From JBBARC01 sp040400005 (lineage in GTDB: Bacteria > Pseudomonadota > Alphaproteobacteria > Acetobacterales > Acetobacteraceae), in the NCBI GenBank assembly GCA_040400005.1, contig JBBARC010000013.1, positions 3,256-67,255 on the forward strand: a stretch of 64,000 nt of DNA, written 5' to 3'. Shown one piece after another: positions 18,476 through 26,668 of the stretch (positions are counted from its first letter, which is position 1; each line of letters begins with the position of its first letter). The notes beneath the pieces are model-generated. The model had not been told where the DNA came from and ran no database searches. It saw nothing but the letters and a program-made list of their open reading frames with translations. Position numbers and translations under genes: made by a program.

Positions 18476-18518
18476 CCGCACTTTCAAGCGCGCCATTTTC
18501 GTGGTTTACGGCCTAGGC

Positions 18519-19475
18519 ATGCGCCATTTTCTTGATTTCGAAAAACCCATCGCCGAGCTTGAAAGCAAGATCGAGGAACTGCGCCGGCTATCCGACCCCG
18601 GCGGCATCAACATCGCCGATGAGGTTTCGCGGCTGACCGACAAAGCCGACAAGCTGCTGCGCACCACCTACGGCAAGCTCACGCCGTGGCAAAAAACCCA
18701 GGTCGCCCGCCATGCCGATCGGCCGCGCGCGCTGGGTTGTATTCGCGGACTGATCACCGATTTCACCCCGCTGGCGGGCGACCGCGCCTTTGCCGATGAC
18801 CAGGCGATTGTGGGTGGTTTGGGCCGCTTTGACGGCCGGGCAGTGGTGGTGCTGGGCACCGAAAAAGGCACCGATACCGAAAGCCGCATTCGCCATAATT
18901 TTGGGTCTGCCAAGCCCGAGGGCTACCGCAAGGCGCGCCGGCTGATGGAACTGGCCGGGCGGTTTAGCCTGCCGCTGATTACCTTCGTCGATACATCCGG
19001 TGCGTTTCCTGGGATCGACGCCGAAGCGCGCGGCCAGGCCGAGGCGATTGCGCGGTCGATCGAGGCCTGCCTCGATGCGCCAGTGCCGGTGATCGCTTGC
19101 ATTATTGGCGAAGGCGGATCGGGCGGCGCCATTGCGCTGGCCGCCGGCAACCGCATTTTGATGTTTGAACACGCGGTGTATTCGGTGATTTCGCCGGAAG
19201 GCTGTGCATCGATCCTGTGGCGCGATGCCGCCCAAGCGTCGGTTGCCGCGGACGCGCTAAAACTGACCGCTGCCGACCTTAAAGGGCTGAATTTGGTCGA
19301 TGAAGTGGTCGCCGAGCCGCTCGGTGGCGCGCATCGCGACCCCGCCGCCGCACTGGAAAACTTGCGCCGCGCAATTGCCGCCAATTTGGCGCCGCTGGTG
19401 GATTTGGAAGGGGCGGCGTTACGGGCGCAGCGGCGCGAGAAATTTCTCGCCATGGGCCGCGAAGGGATCACCTAA
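18519..19475 (+). CDS. accA: Acetyl-CoA carboxylase carboxyltransferase subunit alpha
   Basis: 318 residues, close to the E. coli AccA length. It pairs with AccD to transfer the carboxyl group from biotin to acetyl-CoA in the first step of fatty-acid synthesis. Signatures: FLDFEKPIAELESKIEELR at the start, FVDTSGAFPGIDAEARGQ, GEGGSGGAIALAAGN and YSVISPEGCASILWRD. The start at 18519 gives the family N-terminus. A longer frame reading through the family 1 repeat upstream (with KVFLLLFLQKKK) is a repeat artefact. Confidence 0.95.
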   Translation: MRHFLDFEKPIAELESKIEELRRLSDPGGINIADEVSRLTDKADKLLRTTYGKLTPWQKTQVARHADRPRALGCIRGLITDFTPLAGDRAFADDQAIVGGLGRFDGRAVVVLGTEKGTDTESRIRHNFGSAKPEGYRKARRLMELAGRFSLPLITFVDTSGAFPGIDAEARGQAEAIARSIEACLDAPVPVIACIIGEGGSGGAIALAAGNRILMFEHAVYSVISPEGCASILWRDAAQASVAADALKLTAADLKGLNLVDEVVAEPLGGAHRDPAAALENLRRAIAANLAPLVDLEGAALRAQRREKFLAMGREGIT

Positions 19476-19543
19476 AAGGACGATTTTTTGCGCGGTGTTG
19501 CGTCAAAGGTTTTATTTTAAGCCGGGTTTAATCGGCCCGCGTC

Positions 19544-20983
19544 ATGGTTGGCCGCGATCTTGCCGCCGCGTTTGTGCGCTGGCATCGCGAGGTGCCCTGG
19601 CCCATGCAAACCGTATCCACGCGACCATCACTGCCCGCCGCCGATGAGGCCGCCAAATTAACCGACCGGCTGGTTTTTCTTGGCATGGATAGCGATTTGC
19701 GCGCCAGCCTTGCCGCCGCCGGCCAGGGTTTAGCGGCAGCCTTACCCGCCGTACTAGATGAGTTTTATCGGCATCTGCAAGCTTGGCCCGATCTGCATGC
19801 CTTGTTTCATGGCGCCGATAGCGTTGCCCGCGCCAAGCACGCGCAAGGGGCGCATTGGCAAAAACTGTTTTCGGGCCGCTTTGATGCCGCCTACCTGGAA
19901 AGCGTACGCCAAATCGGGCGGGTGCATAGCCGCATCGGTTTGCTGCCGCGCCATTATATTGGTGCTTACGGCTTCATGTTTAATACTTTGCTGACCCAGG
20001 TAAAACCGCCGTCATCGGGGTTTTTAGGCCGCCGCGCCGGCCCCACCAACGCAACTGCGCGCGCCTTGGGTGTGGCCATTATGCTAGATATCGAAATGGT
20101 GGTGGGGGTTTATCTTGATGAAAACAAACTCGCCCACGATGCCCGCCTGGGCAAGTTGGCCGATGGGTTTGATGCCCGCATCGGCGGCAACATCGCCGTT
20201 GTCGATAGTGCCGCGCGCCAGTTAGAACAAACCGCACGCGACTTGGCCACCAGTGCCGGCCAGGCGAGTGCGCAAGCCATAGCAGTGGCCGGGGCCGCAA
20301 CCGAGGCCAGCAGCAGCATTGAAGCGGTGGCAGCTGCGGCCGAAGAACTATCCGCATCCATTGCCGAAATCAGCCGCCAGGTTTCGCAATCCGCCACCAT
20401 TACCGGCAATGCGGTGCGCGATGCTGAACGCATTGATGCGATCGTGCGCACGCTTGCCACTGGCGCCAGTAAAATTGGCCAGGTGGTTGATTTGATCACC
20501 AGCATTGCCAGCCAAACCAATTTGCTGGCGCTGAATGCAACCATAGAAGCCGCCCGCGCCGGCGATGCCGGGCGCGGCTTTGCTGTGGTCGCCGCCGAAG
20601 TGAAAGGCCTGGCCCAGCAAACCGCCAGTGCGACCGAAGATATCAGCGCCCAGGTCAGCGAATTACAACGCGCCACCAGCGATGTTGTCGCCGCCATCGG
20701 CGGTATCGGCAACACCGTATCGGAAGTCAGCCGTATTTCATCGGCGATCGCCGCGGCGGTGGAACAGCAAGATGCCGCCACCCGCGAAATCGCCCGCAAC
20801 GTGCAGCAAATGAATGCCAGCACCGCGGAGGTCAGCCAAGGTATCAACACGGTAAGTGCAACTACCCGTGATACCGGCACGGCCGCGGCAGATGTGCTGA
20901 GTGGCGCAGGCGATATTGCCAGCCAAACCCATTTGCTGCGTAACGAGGTCAGCGCCTTTCTGGCCGAAACCCGGGCCGCCTAA
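19544..20983 (+). CDS. Globin-coupled methyl-accepting chemotaxis sensor (HemAT-like)
   Basis: 479 residues with no membrane segment, so a cytoplasmic chemoreceptor. Residues about 40-190 form a protoglobin domain: EFYRHLQAWPDLHALF, then GRVHSRIGLLPRHYIGAY with His128 as the likely proximal heme ligand. Residues 225-475 are an MCP signalling domain with the conserved hairpin ASQTNLLALNATIEAARAG and GRGFAVVAAEVKGLA. HemAT-type proteins sense oxygen or other gases and control CheA. No che genes are in the window. No ribosome-binding site is obvious; ATG at 19604 (MQTVSTRP) is an alternative start. Confidence 0.88.
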   Translation: MVGRDLAAAFVRWHREVPWPMQTVSTRPSLPAADEAAKLTDRLVFLGMDSDLRASLAAAGQGLAAALPAVLDEFYRHLQAWPDLHALFHGADSVARAKHAQGAHWQKLFSGRFDAAYLESVRQIGRVHSRIGLLPRHYIGAYGFMFNTLLTQVKPPSSGFLGRRAGPTNATARALGVAIMLDIEMVVGVYLDENKLAHDARLGKLADGFDARIGGNIAVVDSAARQLEQTARDLATSAGQASAQAIAVAGAATEASSSIEAVAAAAEELSASIAEISRQVSQSATITGNAVRDAERIDAIVRTLATGASKIGQVVDLITSIASQTNLLALNATIEAARAGDAGRGFAVVAAEVKGLAQQTASATEDISAQVSELQRATSDVVAAIGGIGNTVSEVSRISSAIAAAVEQQDAATREIARNVQQMNASTAEVSQGINTVSATTRDTGTAAADVLSGAGDIASQTHLLRNEVSAFLAETRAA

Positions 20984-20993
20984 GCCTTACCCC

Positions 20994-22622
20994 TTACGCG
21001 CGCGGCGCAAAACTATTGGCATCGGCCAGCGCCCAGGCCGCGGCAAAACGCGTATCCGTTGTACCCTGCAACAACTCACCGGGGCGCAGGGCCGGGTAAA
21101 GCTCGGTAAAACCGCGCACTGTATTGGGGGCGATGCGGCGCGAAAAATGGTCGCGGCGCAAATCATGCGCGTGGTGCAGTCCGGCGGCAGCAACCAATTC
21201 AGCCAACGCTTCCATCGTCGCTTTGTGAAAATTTTTCACCCGTTCCTTCTTATCCGCCACCACCAGCGCGCGCGCCCGGGCGGGATCTTGCGTTGCAACC
21301 CCGGTAGGGCAACGATCGGTGTGGCAGCTTAACGATTGAATACACCCCAGCGAAAACATAAAGCCGCGCGCCGAATTGCACCAATCCGCGCCCAGCGCGA
21401 TGGCGCGCGCCATATCAAAGGCGGTGGCGATCTTGCCACTGGCGCCAATGCGCACCCGATCGCGCACGCCAATACCGATCAGCGCGTTATGCACAAAGCT
21501 CAAACCCTCGCGCAGCGGCATGCCCAAATGATCCATAAATTCCAGCGGGGCCGCGCCGGTGCCGCCTTCTTTGCCGTCCACCACAATAAAATCTGGCGTG
21601 ATGCCGGTTTCCACCATCGCTTTGCAAATCGCCAGAAATTCCCAGGTGTGGCCCACGCACAGCTTAAAACCGGCCGGTTTACCGCCGGAAAGCGTGCGCA
21701 TTTGCGCCACAAACTGCAGCAATTCAACCGGGTTGGTAAATACCGTGTGGTAGGGCGGCGATAGGCAATCACGCCCCCGCGCAACACCCCGAATTCGTGC
21801 TATCTCGGCACTTACTTTTGCTGCCGGCAACACCCCGCCATGGCCGGGCTTGGCCCCCTGGCTGAGTTTGAGTTCAACCATTTTTACCTGTGGCAAGCAC
21901 GCGGTTTGGGCAAACCGATCGGGACAAAACAAGCCCGCTTCAGTGCGCGCGCCAAAATACCCCGAGCCGATTTCCCAAATCAGATCGCCCTGTTCTTGCA
22001 TGTGGTAGGGGCTCACCCCACCTTCGCCAGTATCATGGGCAAACCCGCCCATGCGGGCGCCGGCATTTAACGCAATGATCGCGTTAGATGATAGTGACCC
22101 AAAACTCATTGCCGATATATTTAGCAGCGATGCCGAATAGGGCTGCTTACAATCTGGCCCGCCAATATCCACCCGCATCGGCGCATGATCCGGGGTGCGC
22201 GCCGCAATAGAATGGTGCAACCACTCAAACCCATCGTGGTACACCTCGTGCTGGGTGCCAAACGGGCGTTTATCCAACGCCATCTTGGCGCGCTGATACA
22301 CCACCGCCCGCGTATCGCGCGAAAACGGCGTGCCGTGCTTTTCGTCCTCAAAGAAATACTGGCGCATTTCTGGCCTTATCCCTTCAAGGATAAACCGCAA
22401 ATGCGCGCTGATCGGATAATTGCGCAAAATAGCATGCTGCGGATGCAGAAAGTCGCGCACCCCCAGCGTGGTAAGGCCGCCACCCAGCACAAACACCACC
22501 CAGGCCGGCCAGCCAAACCCTGCAAGCGTAAGCCCCAGCGCCACCGCTGTGGCCACAGCAGCCAGCGTGAGCGTGATAAATCGCGGTGTTAGTGCCAGCC
22601 GTAAAACGCGCAAAATCTGCAT
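20994..22622 (-). CDS. FMN-binding glutamate-synthase-family membrane protein
   Basis: 542 residues from the ATG at 22622. The N-terminus has two hydrophobic helices (FITLTLAAVATAVALGL and WPAWVVFVLGGGLTTLG). The remainder is a glutamate synthase central/FMN-binding barrel (GltB domain 2): SAMSFGSLSSNAIIALN, GEGGVSPYH, KPGHGGVLPAAKV and VVDGKEGGTGAAP. The cluster motif GCIQSLSCHTDRCPTG holds the cysteines that bind 3Fe-4S in glutamate synthases. There is no glutaminase domain, so it is probably an electron-transfer enzyme or a stand-alone amidotransferase partner. Physiological role unknown. The frame could extend upstream to 22721, into a family 1 repeat. Confidence 0.85.
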   Translation of the reverse strand: MQILRVLRLALTPRFITLTLAAVATAVALGLTLAGFGWPAWVVFVLGGGLTTLGVRDFLHPQHAILRNYPISAHLRFILEGIRPEMRQYFFEDEKHGTPFSRDTRAVVYQRAKMALDKRPFGTQHEVYHDGFEWLHHSIAARTPDHAPMRVDIGGPDCKQPYSASLLNISAMSFGSLSSNAIIALNAGARMGGFAHDTGEGGVSPYHMQEQGDLIWEIGSGYFGARTEAGLFCPDRFAQTACLPQVKMVELKLSQGAKPGHGGVLPAAKVSAEIARIRGVARGRDCLSPPYHTVFTNPVELLQFVAQMRTLSGGKPAGFKLCVGHTWEFLAICKAMVETGITPDFIVVDGKEGGTGAAPLEFMDHLGMPLREGLSFVHNALIGIGVRDRVRIGASGKIATAFDMARAIALGADWCNSARGFMFSLGCIQSLSCHTDRCPTGVATQDPARARALVVADKKERVKNFHKATMEALAELVAAAGLHHAHDLRRDHFSRRIAPNTVRGFTELYPALRPGELLQGTTDTRFAAAWALADANSFAPRA

Positions 22623-22713
22623 CCCCCCAACACCGCCCAGTGCCCTCAGCCAGCATTCGGCATGGCCGAAGTTTATGTTACACCTTCCCGCATTGATCAA
22701 AGCCTGGGGTGGC

Positions 22714-22904
22714 CAGGGCAATCAGGTGAAAGTAAGGCTCTTCTTTTTCTGAAGAAAAAGAAGCAAAAAGACTTTTCTGACGCTGGGCCTGGGACTTTTG
22801 GCTGCACCGAATCCAGCCCCAAACGTCAAAAAAGTCTTTTTTGTTTCTTTTTTCTTCAGAAAAAAGAAGATTCTTGCTTTTTGTGCATTCACCCGATTGC
22901 CCTG
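22714..22904. repeat. Family 1 inverted-repeat element, complete (copy D)
   Basis: 191 bp between the divergent genes at 22622 and 22923. Outer tips are CAGGGCAATCAGGTGAA on the left and TTCACCCGATTGCCCTG on the right. Arms: TTCTTTTTCTGAAGAAAAAG then AAGCAAAAAGACTTTT, and the inverse AAAGTCTTTTTTGTTTCTT then TTTTCTTCAGAAAAAAGAAG. The internal core (GACGCTGGGCCTGGG...CCCCAAACGTC) is more divergent than in other copies. The region is non-coding although every frame gives Lys/Phe-rich pseudo-peptides. Confidence 0.85.
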
Positions 22905-22922
22905 CTAGGAAACCCGCCGCCG

Positions 22923-24083
22923 ATGGACAGTTTTAACGCCGATGGCCACAAAAGCCCGTTTTTTAATGCAGATCACATAGCCTGGGCAGAAACACTGCGC
23001 CGCTTTGTCGCCCGCGAAATCGCCCCCAACGTCGAAGCCTGGGAAGAAGCCAACACCTTCCCCCGCGAGCTCTACCAAAAAGCCGCCGAGATCGGCCTGC
23101 TGCAACTGGGCTTTCCCGCCGAGTACGGCGGCATCCCCAGCGACCCCTTCATGTCTATCATCACCACCCGCGAACTCGCCCGCCCGGCCAGCGGCGGTTT
23201 GTGCGCAAGTTTAATGAGCCACAGCATCGGTGCGCCGCCGATCGCCGCCGTGGGATCCGACGAGCTCAAAGCCCGGGTGCTGCCCGATATTCTGGCGGGG
23301 CGTAAAATTTCCGCTCTCTGCGTCACCGAACCCGGCGGCGGATCGGATGTTGCCAACCTAACCACCAAAGCGGTGCGCGATGGCGATCATTACGTGGTTA
23401 ATGGTGCCAAAATCTACATCACGTCCGGCATGCGCGCCGATTACCTGACCGTTGCCGTGCGCACCGGTGCCCCTGGGGCCATGGGCGTGTCGCTGCTGCT
23501 GATCGATGGCAACGCACCAGGTGTTTCCCGCACCGAGCTGAAAAAAATGGGCTGGTGGTGCTCCGATACCGCGTCCATCCAGTTCGACGACGTGCGCGTG
23601 CCAGTGAAAAACCTCATTGGCGTCGAAGGCATGGGATTTCCCGCCATCATGCTGAATTTTAATAGCGAACGCCTGGGCCTTGCCGCCGGTGCCACCGCCT
23701 TCGCCCGCGTCGCCATGGAAGAAGCCCTCGATTGGGCCCGCCTGCGCCGCACTTTTGGCAAACGCCTAGCCGACCACCAAGTGATACGTCACAAATTCGC
23801 CGAAATGGCCCGCCAAATCGGCGCCACCGAAGCCTGGCTGGAAATGCTCGCCTGGCGCATCGCCAATGGCGAAAGCCCGGTGGCCGATATCTGCCTGCTA
23901 AAAGTGCAAGCCACCCTGACGATGGAATTCTGCGCCCGCGAATCCCTGCAAATCCTCGGCGGCGCCGGCTACATGCGCGGTATCAAATCCGAACGCATCT
24001 ACCGCGAGGTAAGAGTAAACGCCATCGGCGGCGGCTCCGAAGAAATCATGCGTGACCTAGCCGCTCGGCAGCTCGGGATTTGA
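22923..24083 (+). CDS. Acyl-CoA dehydrogenase
   Basis: 386-residue FAD enzyme that oxidises acyl-CoA at the alpha-beta bond. Signatures: LCVTEPGGGSDVANLTTKA (FAD-binding), YITSGMRADYLTVAVRTG, RRTFGKRLADHQVIRHKFA and LQILGGAGYMRG. IYREVRVNAIGGGSEEIMRD ends the protein in the usual way, with the catalytic Glu region in the typical place (TEGTSEI-like, here GGGSEEI). The ATG at 22923 is just beyond a family 1 repeat; the longer frame that reads through the repeat is not credible. The TGA stop is part of the family 2 palindrome. Confidence 0.92.
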   Translation: MDSFNADGHKSPFFNADHIAWAETLRRFVAREIAPNVEAWEEANTFPRELYQKAAEIGLLQLGFPAEYGGIPSDPFMSIITTRELARPASGGLCASLMSHSIGAPPIAAVGSDELKARVLPDILAGRKISALCVTEPGGGSDVANLTTKAVRDGDHYVVNGAKIYITSGMRADYLTVAVRTGAPGAMGVSLLLIDGNAPGVSRTELKKMGWWCSDTASIQFDDVRVPVKNLIGVEGMGFPAIMLNFNSERLGLAAGATAFARVAMEEALDWARLRRTFGKRLADHQVIRHKFAEMARQIGATEAWLEMLAWRIANGESPVADICLLKVQATLTMEFCARESLQILGGAGYMRGIKSERIYREVRVNAIGGGSEEIMRDLAARQLGI

Positions 24084-24302
24084 GGGACGTTAAGGAAGGC
24101 CAGGGGCTTTGCCCCTTGGATCCCCACTAAGGGCAAGCCCTTAGAACCCACTACTTGGGTTTTGGGGGAAGGGGGCCCGCACGGTGTGGGCAACAGTTCC
24201 AGTCGGCCCCCTTCCCCCAAAACCCAAATAACAGGATTTTAAAGGCGAGCCTTTAATGGGGGTCGAGGGGGCAAAGCCCCTCGCCTTCCCTTACGTCCCT
24301 CA
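24081..24302. repeat. Family 2 head-to-head palindrome between convergent genes (alpha then beta)
   Basis: A 222-bp imperfect palindrome running from the TGA stop of the acyl-CoA dehydrogenase gene to the TCA (TGA) stop of cysH. The two ends are TGAGGGACGT and ACGTCCCTCA. The left alpha module carries AGGGGCTTTGCCCCT, TAAGGGCAAGCCCTTAGAAC and TTGGGTTTTGGGGGAAGGGG. The right beta module, inverted, carries GGGGCTTTGCCCC, TTAAAGGCTCGCCTTTAA and the same GGGTTTTGGGGGAAGGGGGC. A loop of about 30 bases separates them. It could act as a bidirectional transcription terminator. Confidence 0.85.
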
Positions 24303-25079
24303 GAGCCCCGGGTCGCCGATGGACTCGGACAGCTGATGGATACCGCATTCGGTTTTGCCGGTGCCGAACCAGCGGCCGCTGCGCGGGTCTTCGCCGGCGG
24401 CGACCGCGCGGGTGCAGGTAGCGCAGCCGATGGATGGGTAGCCGGCTAGGCTGAGCGGGTGGCGTGGCAGGTTGCGGCGTTGCATTTCGGCCTCGATCAT
24501 CTCCGCTGTCCATTCGGCCAGCGGGTTGATTTTGGCTTTACCATCCACTGTTTCGGTCAATGGCAGACCCACGCGGCTACTGGCTTGGTGGCGTTTGCGG
24601 CCGGTGACCCAGGCGGCGTATGGCGCCAGGGCGCGATCCAGCGGGGTGACTTTGCGCAGGTTGCAGCAGGCATCGGGGTCGTAGCGCCATAATTCGGCGG
24701 TGGGGTCGTTATCGGCTAGGGTTTTGTCGTCTGGCCCGATGCTGCGCACGTGGGTGAGGCCCAGGTGGGCGACCAGGGTATCGCGATAGGCCAGGGTTTC
24801 GGCAAAATGTTGACGGGTATCGACGAACAGTACCGGGGTTGCGGGGTTTATATCGGCGACCAGCGCCAGCAGCACGGCCGATTCAGCACCGAAGGACGAC
24901 ACCACGGCGATTTGCCCGGCGTGATCCTGGGTGATGGCGCGGCGCAGGGCGGCGATGCCTTGGCAAGCGGCGAACGACAGCGCGGGTTTTTCCACACGGG
25001 CCCGCGCCGGCACGGCGGCGGGGGCACGCAGGGCTTGCGGTGGCGTTTTAGCTTTGGCGGTCGCGGCGAGGTTTAACAT
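24300..25079 (-). CDS. cysH: Assimilatory adenylylsulfate (APS) reductase
   Basis: 259 residues. It reduces activated sulfate to sulfite with thioredoxin electrons. PP-loop-like SSFGAESAVLLAL (61-73). Cys138-Cys139 and Cys219/Cys222 form the CC...CxxC signature of 4Fe-4S APS reductases. The C-terminal ECGIH (Cys245) is the catalytic cysteine. The iron-sulfur cysteines argue for APS rather than PAPS as substrate. It is preceded by a structured leader, and its stop codon is shared with the family 2 palindrome. No other sulfate assimilation gene is adjacent. Confidence 0.92.
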   Translation of the reverse strand: MLNLAATAKAKTPPQALRAPAAVPARARVEKPALSFAACQGIAALRRAITQDHAGQIAVVSSFGAESAVLLALVADINPATPVLFVDTRQHFAETLAYRDTLVAHLGLTHVRSIGPDDKTLADNDPTAELWRYDPDACCNLRKVTPLDRALAPYAAWVTGRKRHQASSRVGLPLTETVDGKAKINPLAEWTAEMIEAEMQRRNLPRHPLSLAGYPSIGCATCTRAVAAGEDPRSGRWFGTGKTECGIHQLSESIGDPGL

Positions 25080-25086
25080 GGTTTCT

Positions 25087-25189
25087 CCGTTGGGGCGGAG
25101 ACAACACGAAAATTCCGCCCCACGGAAGTGTATATAGGGTATTGCACGCTCAATTCACGTTAATAGCGGCCATGTGCTGCGTGCAATAC
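25087..25189 (-). promoter_or_regulatory. Structured 5' leader of cysH with two inverted repeats
   Basis: Directly upstream of the cysH ATG. CCGTTGGGGCGGA (25087-25099) pairs with TCCGCCCCACGG (25114-25125), with one bulged base. In the transcript the 3' side of this stem runs into the ACGGAG ribosome-binding site, so it could occlude translation. Further up, GTATTGCACGC (25139-25149) and GCGTGCAATAC (25179-25189) form a perfect 11-bp inverted repeat around 29 bases. No known riboswitch class was recognised. It may be an operator plus a leader hairpin. Confidence 0.4.
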
Positions 25190-25327
25190 GGAGCGTTTTG
25201 GTAGGAATACCGATTTCGCGCCGGCGCGGCGCATACCACGCCATAAAACTGTAATATAACGGCGGTGCTGTGTATGCCTGTCGCGCGTTGACCATGGGGG
25301 GATGACCGCCCTAATGCTGCACCGCAA

Positions 25328-25813
25328 ATGACCCTTGTTCCCTCCTTTCCGCCGCCTGGCCGCTATCGTGTGATCAAAACCTATGATCACGCCGAAGGTT
25401 TGTCGGTGACCTTTCGCCAGCACCAGGCGGGGCATTCGCATTGCCGGTTTTTGCATGGTTATGCGCTGGCGTTTCGCTTTACCTTTGCAACCGACACGCT
25501 GGATGATCGCGGCTGGTGCCTGGATTTTGGCGGCCTAAAGCCTTTGCGCGCCTGGCTGCACGAGATGTTCGACCACACGTTGCTGGCCGCCGAAACCGAC
25601 CCCGCCCTGCCCGCTTTGCGCGATCTGGCGGCGGCCGGCCTTGCCCAGCTGCGCGTGTTGCCGGAAGTGGGGTGCGAGGCGTTTGCCGCCTATGTGTACG
25701 GGTGGGCGGCCGATTTCGTGCAGCGCGAAACCGCCGGCCGGGTGCGCTTAGACGATGTTGAAGTGCGCGAACATGGCGGCAATGCTGCGTGTTATGCGCC
25801 CCTACCCCCATAG
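25328..25813 (+). CDS. 6-carboxytetrahydropterin synthase homologue (QueD/PTPS family)
   Basis: 161 residues. The T-fold family's zinc region reads HSHCRFLHGYALAF (residues 36-49): Cys39 and His43 match the catalytic Cys and first zinc His of C..xHGH. The second His of HGH is Tyr45 here. VDFGGLK is represented by WCLDFGGLKPLRAWL and the FDHT motif is intact. PEVGCEAFAAYVY ends the catalytic set. QueD acts in queuosine synthesis, but this HGY subgroup may have another substrate. No other queuosine gene is near. The phosphatase gene follows after 21 bases. Confidence 0.75.
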   Translation: MTLVPSFPPPGRYRVIKTYDHAEGLSVTFRQHQAGHSHCRFLHGYALAFRFTFATDTLDDRGWCLDFGGLKPLRAWLHEMFDHTLLAAETDPALPALRDLAAAGLAQLRVLPEVGCEAFAAYVYGWAADFVQRETAGRVRLDDVEVREHGGNAACYAPLPP

Positions 25814-25834
25814 ATTTGAGATAAGAGGCCCGCC

Positions 25835-26617
25835 ATGGATACCGCGCCCACCCAACACCATCTGGCCGATTTGCCGCATCACGTGGCGTTGGAAAATGCG
25901 TCTAACCTGCGCGATTTGGGCGGGTATCGCACAGCCGATGGCAGATTGGTGCGCCGCGGCCTGGTGTATCGGGCGCCGGCACTGGTGGGGTTGAGTGAAG
26001 CCGATGAGGCCGCCATTGCCGCATTGGGCATAAAAACCACCTGCGATTTGCGCGGCGTTAACGAAAGCACCCACAACCCGGTGGAATTGCCCGGCGCCAC
26101 CCGCATTGGCTTGCCGATTGAGCCCACCGTGGGTGCCGAATTAAAGGACATTTTGCGCACGGGTATGACGGAGGGGCATTTTTCCCCGGCCGACATGATG
26201 GCGTTGTTGCACCAGGCTTACGATGCTTACGCCGTGCAGAATTTCCATCAGTACCGCCGGCTGTTTGCTTTGATGCTGGATGCGCCGAATTTGCCGCTGC
26301 TGCTGCATTGCTCGGCCGGCAAGGACCGCACCGGCTTTGGATCGGCGTTGCTGCTCACCGCGCTGGGCGTGCCGCACGAAACCGTGCTGCATGATTATTT
26401 GGCGACCAACCGCTTGTGGCGCCGCGAAATTGCGCGGTTTTTCGATCTGCCCGAGGCGGTGCGCGCCACGTTGTTAAGCGCGCATGAGGAATTGCTGGTA
26501 ACTGCGTTTGCCGCCGCCGAGCGCGATTATGGGTCGATCGAGCGTTACCTTACCGATGCGATCGGGCTGGATACGGCCGGGCGGGACGCGCTGCGGGCGG
26601 CGTTGCTGGAAAGTTAA
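25835..26617 (+). CDS. Tyrosine-protein phosphatase (Y_phosphatase3 family)
   Basis: 260 residues with N-terminal ENASNLRDLGGYRTADGRLV and the P-loop HCSAGKDRTGFGSALLLTAL (catalytic Cys about 158). This is the HCxxGKDRTG signature of the MptpB-like/Y_phosphatase3 family, which acts on phosphotyrosine and often on phosphoinositides. No signal peptide. It begins 21 bases after the pterin synthase gene and may share a transcript with it. It converges with the OLD-family gene, 51 bases apart. Confidence 0.88.
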   Translation: MDTAPTQHHLADLPHHVALENASNLRDLGGYRTADGRLVRRGLVYRAPALVGLSEADEAAIAALGIKTTCDLRGVNESTHNPVELPGATRIGLPIEPTVGAELKDILRTGMTEGHFSPADMMALLHQAYDAYAVQNFHQYRRLFALMLDAPNLPLLLHCSAGKDRTGFGSALLLTALGVPHETVLHDYLATNRLWRREIARFFDLPEAVRATLLSAHEELLVTAFAAAERDYGSIERYLTDAIGLDTAGRDALRAALLES

Positions 26618-26668
26618 GGAAGCTCGTTGGGATCATCGAGACGCGAGACGCCCCGAGGCTCGGCGACC

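Noticed and set aside
18410..18518. Possible longer AccA N-terminus with KVFLLLFLQKKK
   Set aside because: The same Phe/Leu/Lys peptide recurs wherever a family 1 repeat is read in that frame; AccA homology starts at 18519.
23999..24220. Small ORF on the minus strand with GSKGLPLVG and AKPLAFL
   Set aside because: It is the translated family 2 module and recurs with every copy; no ribosome-binding site.
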